Below are positions 6,683 to 7,258 of a stretch of 7,258 nt of DNA, one piece after another. The notes beneath the pieces were generated by a model that was not told the DNA's origin, made no database searches, and saw nothing but the letters and a program-made list of their open reading frames with translations. The stretch is from Erythrobacter sp. 34-65-8 (lineage in GTDB: Bacteria > Pseudomonadota > Alphaproteobacteria > Sphingomonadales > Sphingomonadaceae), in assembly GCA_002278985.1 (NCBI GenBank), contig NCJP01000083.1, positions 1-7,258 of the forward strand. The letters are read 5' to 3'. How positions within the stretch are numbered: position 1 is the stretch's first letter; the number at the start of each line of letters is the position of its first letter. A program made the translations under genes and the position numbers.

Positions 6683-7042
6683 TCAGCGGGCGGCGAACAC
6701 CGCCGAATTTTCGAACGCACCCTGCTCAAGCATTGCCAGAGCGGTTCGGGCCAGATCGCGCGAGTCGGCCCAGGTTCCGCCCGCGGTTTCCAGCCGCACA
6801 CTGTCCCGCGCCCGCACCGCAGCCCGGAACATCGCCCGCGCCTCTTCAGTGCGGCCTTCACGGGCATGGGCAATGCCGAGGTTAATCAGGCGGGCAGGAT
6901 CATTGGCATCAAGCGCCGGGTTGGTCTCGATCCGCAGGATTGCCGCTTCGTTGCGGCCGGCCATCAGTTCGTCATAGGCCACATCTACGGTCGCTGCAGG
7001 AGCCTGGGCCAGCAGGAGCCCGGCGAGGATTGAAAGAGCCAT
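6683..7042 (-). CDS. Small exported TPR-like protein of unknown function
   Basis: The 119-aa product begins with a hydrophobic stretch (residues 2-15, LAGLLLAQAPAA) that looks like a short signal sequence, although it lacks the usual positive charge near the N-terminus. The rest is helical. Residues about 48-80 fit one tetratricopeptide repeat (DPARLINLGIAHAREGR, then EEARAMFRAAV), and residues about 20-45 and 90-110 resemble degenerate flanking helices. TPRs mediate protein-protein contacts, so a periplasmic binding or scaffold role is possible; the partner is unknown. The start at 7042 has a GGGAG site 8 bp upstream. It is on the same strand as virB but separated by 190 bp that include a strong hairpin, so it is probably an independent unit rather than a T4SS component. 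Confidence 0.8.
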   Translation of the reverse strand: MALSILAGLLLAQAPAATVDVAYDELMAGRNEAAILRIETNPALDANDPARLINLGIAHAREGRTEEARAMFRAAVRARDSVRLETAGGTWADSRDLARTALAMLEQGAFENSAVFAAR

Positions 7043-7144
7043 TGTATTCTCTCCCTTGTTGCGTCTCGCCCGGTGACGGTTGCGGCGACGACGGATGCGA
7101 TGGGTGGAGAATGCGCCCTGACCGGCCCAATTCGCAACAAAAAT

Positions 7145-7173
7145 GTCATACTGTCATATTTCTGCAATGTTAA
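7145..7173 (-). promoter_or_regulatory. Candidate sigma70-type promoter of the TPR gene
   Basis: On the minus strand TTAACA (7173-7168, 5 of 6 matches to the -35 consensus) is followed after exactly 17 bp by TATGAC (7150-7145, 4 of 6 to the -10 consensus). The surrounding DNA is AT-richer than the rest of the window, as expected of a promoter. The predicted start lies about 95 bases before the TPR-gene ATG. One of the two GTCAT repeat units overlaps the -10, which would suit repression. Confidence 0.45.
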
Positions 7174-7258
7174 GACCGAAAACCTTCATCTTTACAGTCG
7201 TGTGCGAGGTGACAACAGCTGTAACAATCCCGGCCAGAGCAGTCATATCTGTCATTTT
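7145..7258. repeat. Pair of GTCAT-type repeats flanking the TPR-gene control region
   Basis: GTCATACTGTCATATT (7145-7160) and GTCATATCTGTCATTTT (7242-7258) differ mainly by one inserted base and one substitution or gap. Each holds two GTCAT half-sites, 8 and 9 bp apart respectively, giving four half-sites. The first copy overlaps the candidate -10; the second reaches the window edge. Between them (7215-7222) is the 8-bp palindrome ACAGCTGT. A DNA-binding regulator acting on two spaced operators is a reasonable inference. Apart from these elements I see no gene in 7043-7258. Confidence 0.4.

Noticed and set aside
5869..6885. 338-codon open frame on the plus strand
   Set aside because: It crosses virB1, the hairpin and the TPR gene antisense, with no motif and no ribosome site that I trust.
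6940..7173. Plus-strand 77-codon and minus-strand 60-codon frames (6985-7167) in the control region
   Set aside because: No motif and no convincing ribosome site; both overlap the TPR gene start and its promoter, and their composition is unlike the real genes here.

Overview
This window is GC-rich, with short intergenic gaps and strongly G/C-biased third codon positions. Every gene I can support lies on the minus strand, so the genetic order runs from high to low coordinates. Protein style (alanine-rich, high-GC, VirB-type secretion genes, small periplasmic TPR protein) suggests an alphaproteobacterium, most likely a member of the Sphingomonadales. That assignment is inference from protein character; no rRNA or marker gene is present.

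Right end (about 7258 to 6615): an AT-richer control region of about 215 bp carries a plausible sigma70-like promoter and two near-identical GTCAT-containing repeats. It precedes a small exported TPR-like protein (7042-6683). A 14-bp perfect stem, formed with two G-U pairs only in minus-strand RNA, closes that unit at 6647-6615.

Main body (about 6535 to 1): a compact type IV secretion (T4SS) operon. The order is VirB1-like lytic transglycosylase, VirB2 pilin, VirB3, VirB4 ATPase, VirB6, VirB9 and VirB10, with VirB10 running off the left edge. The genes are nearly contiguous: 15-bp gap (B1/B2), 1 bp (B2/B3), 15 bp (B3/B4), 4-bp ATGA overlap (B4/B6), 4-bp ATGA overlap (B6/B9), 3 bp (B9/B10). 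No terminator is visible between them, so one transcript with translational coupling is expected, probably starting from a weak promoter near 6535-6508.

Together the products would cut peptidoglycan (VirB1), form the pilus (VirB2), build the inner-membrane platform and energise it (VirB3, VirB4, VirB6), and form the envelope-spanning core (VirB9, VirB10). VirB5, VirB7 and VirB8 are absent from their usual places and there is no room for them. VirB11, VirD4 and a relaxase are not in the window, so conjugation versus effector or DNA export cannot be decided here. I saw no insertion sequence, tRNA, rRNA or CRISPR. The most notable points are the missing subunits, a pilin whose predicted mature ends (Gln and Gly) match those reported for the cyclic Agrobacterium pilin, a long disordered VirB6 tail, and the repeat-bearing control region at the right edge.
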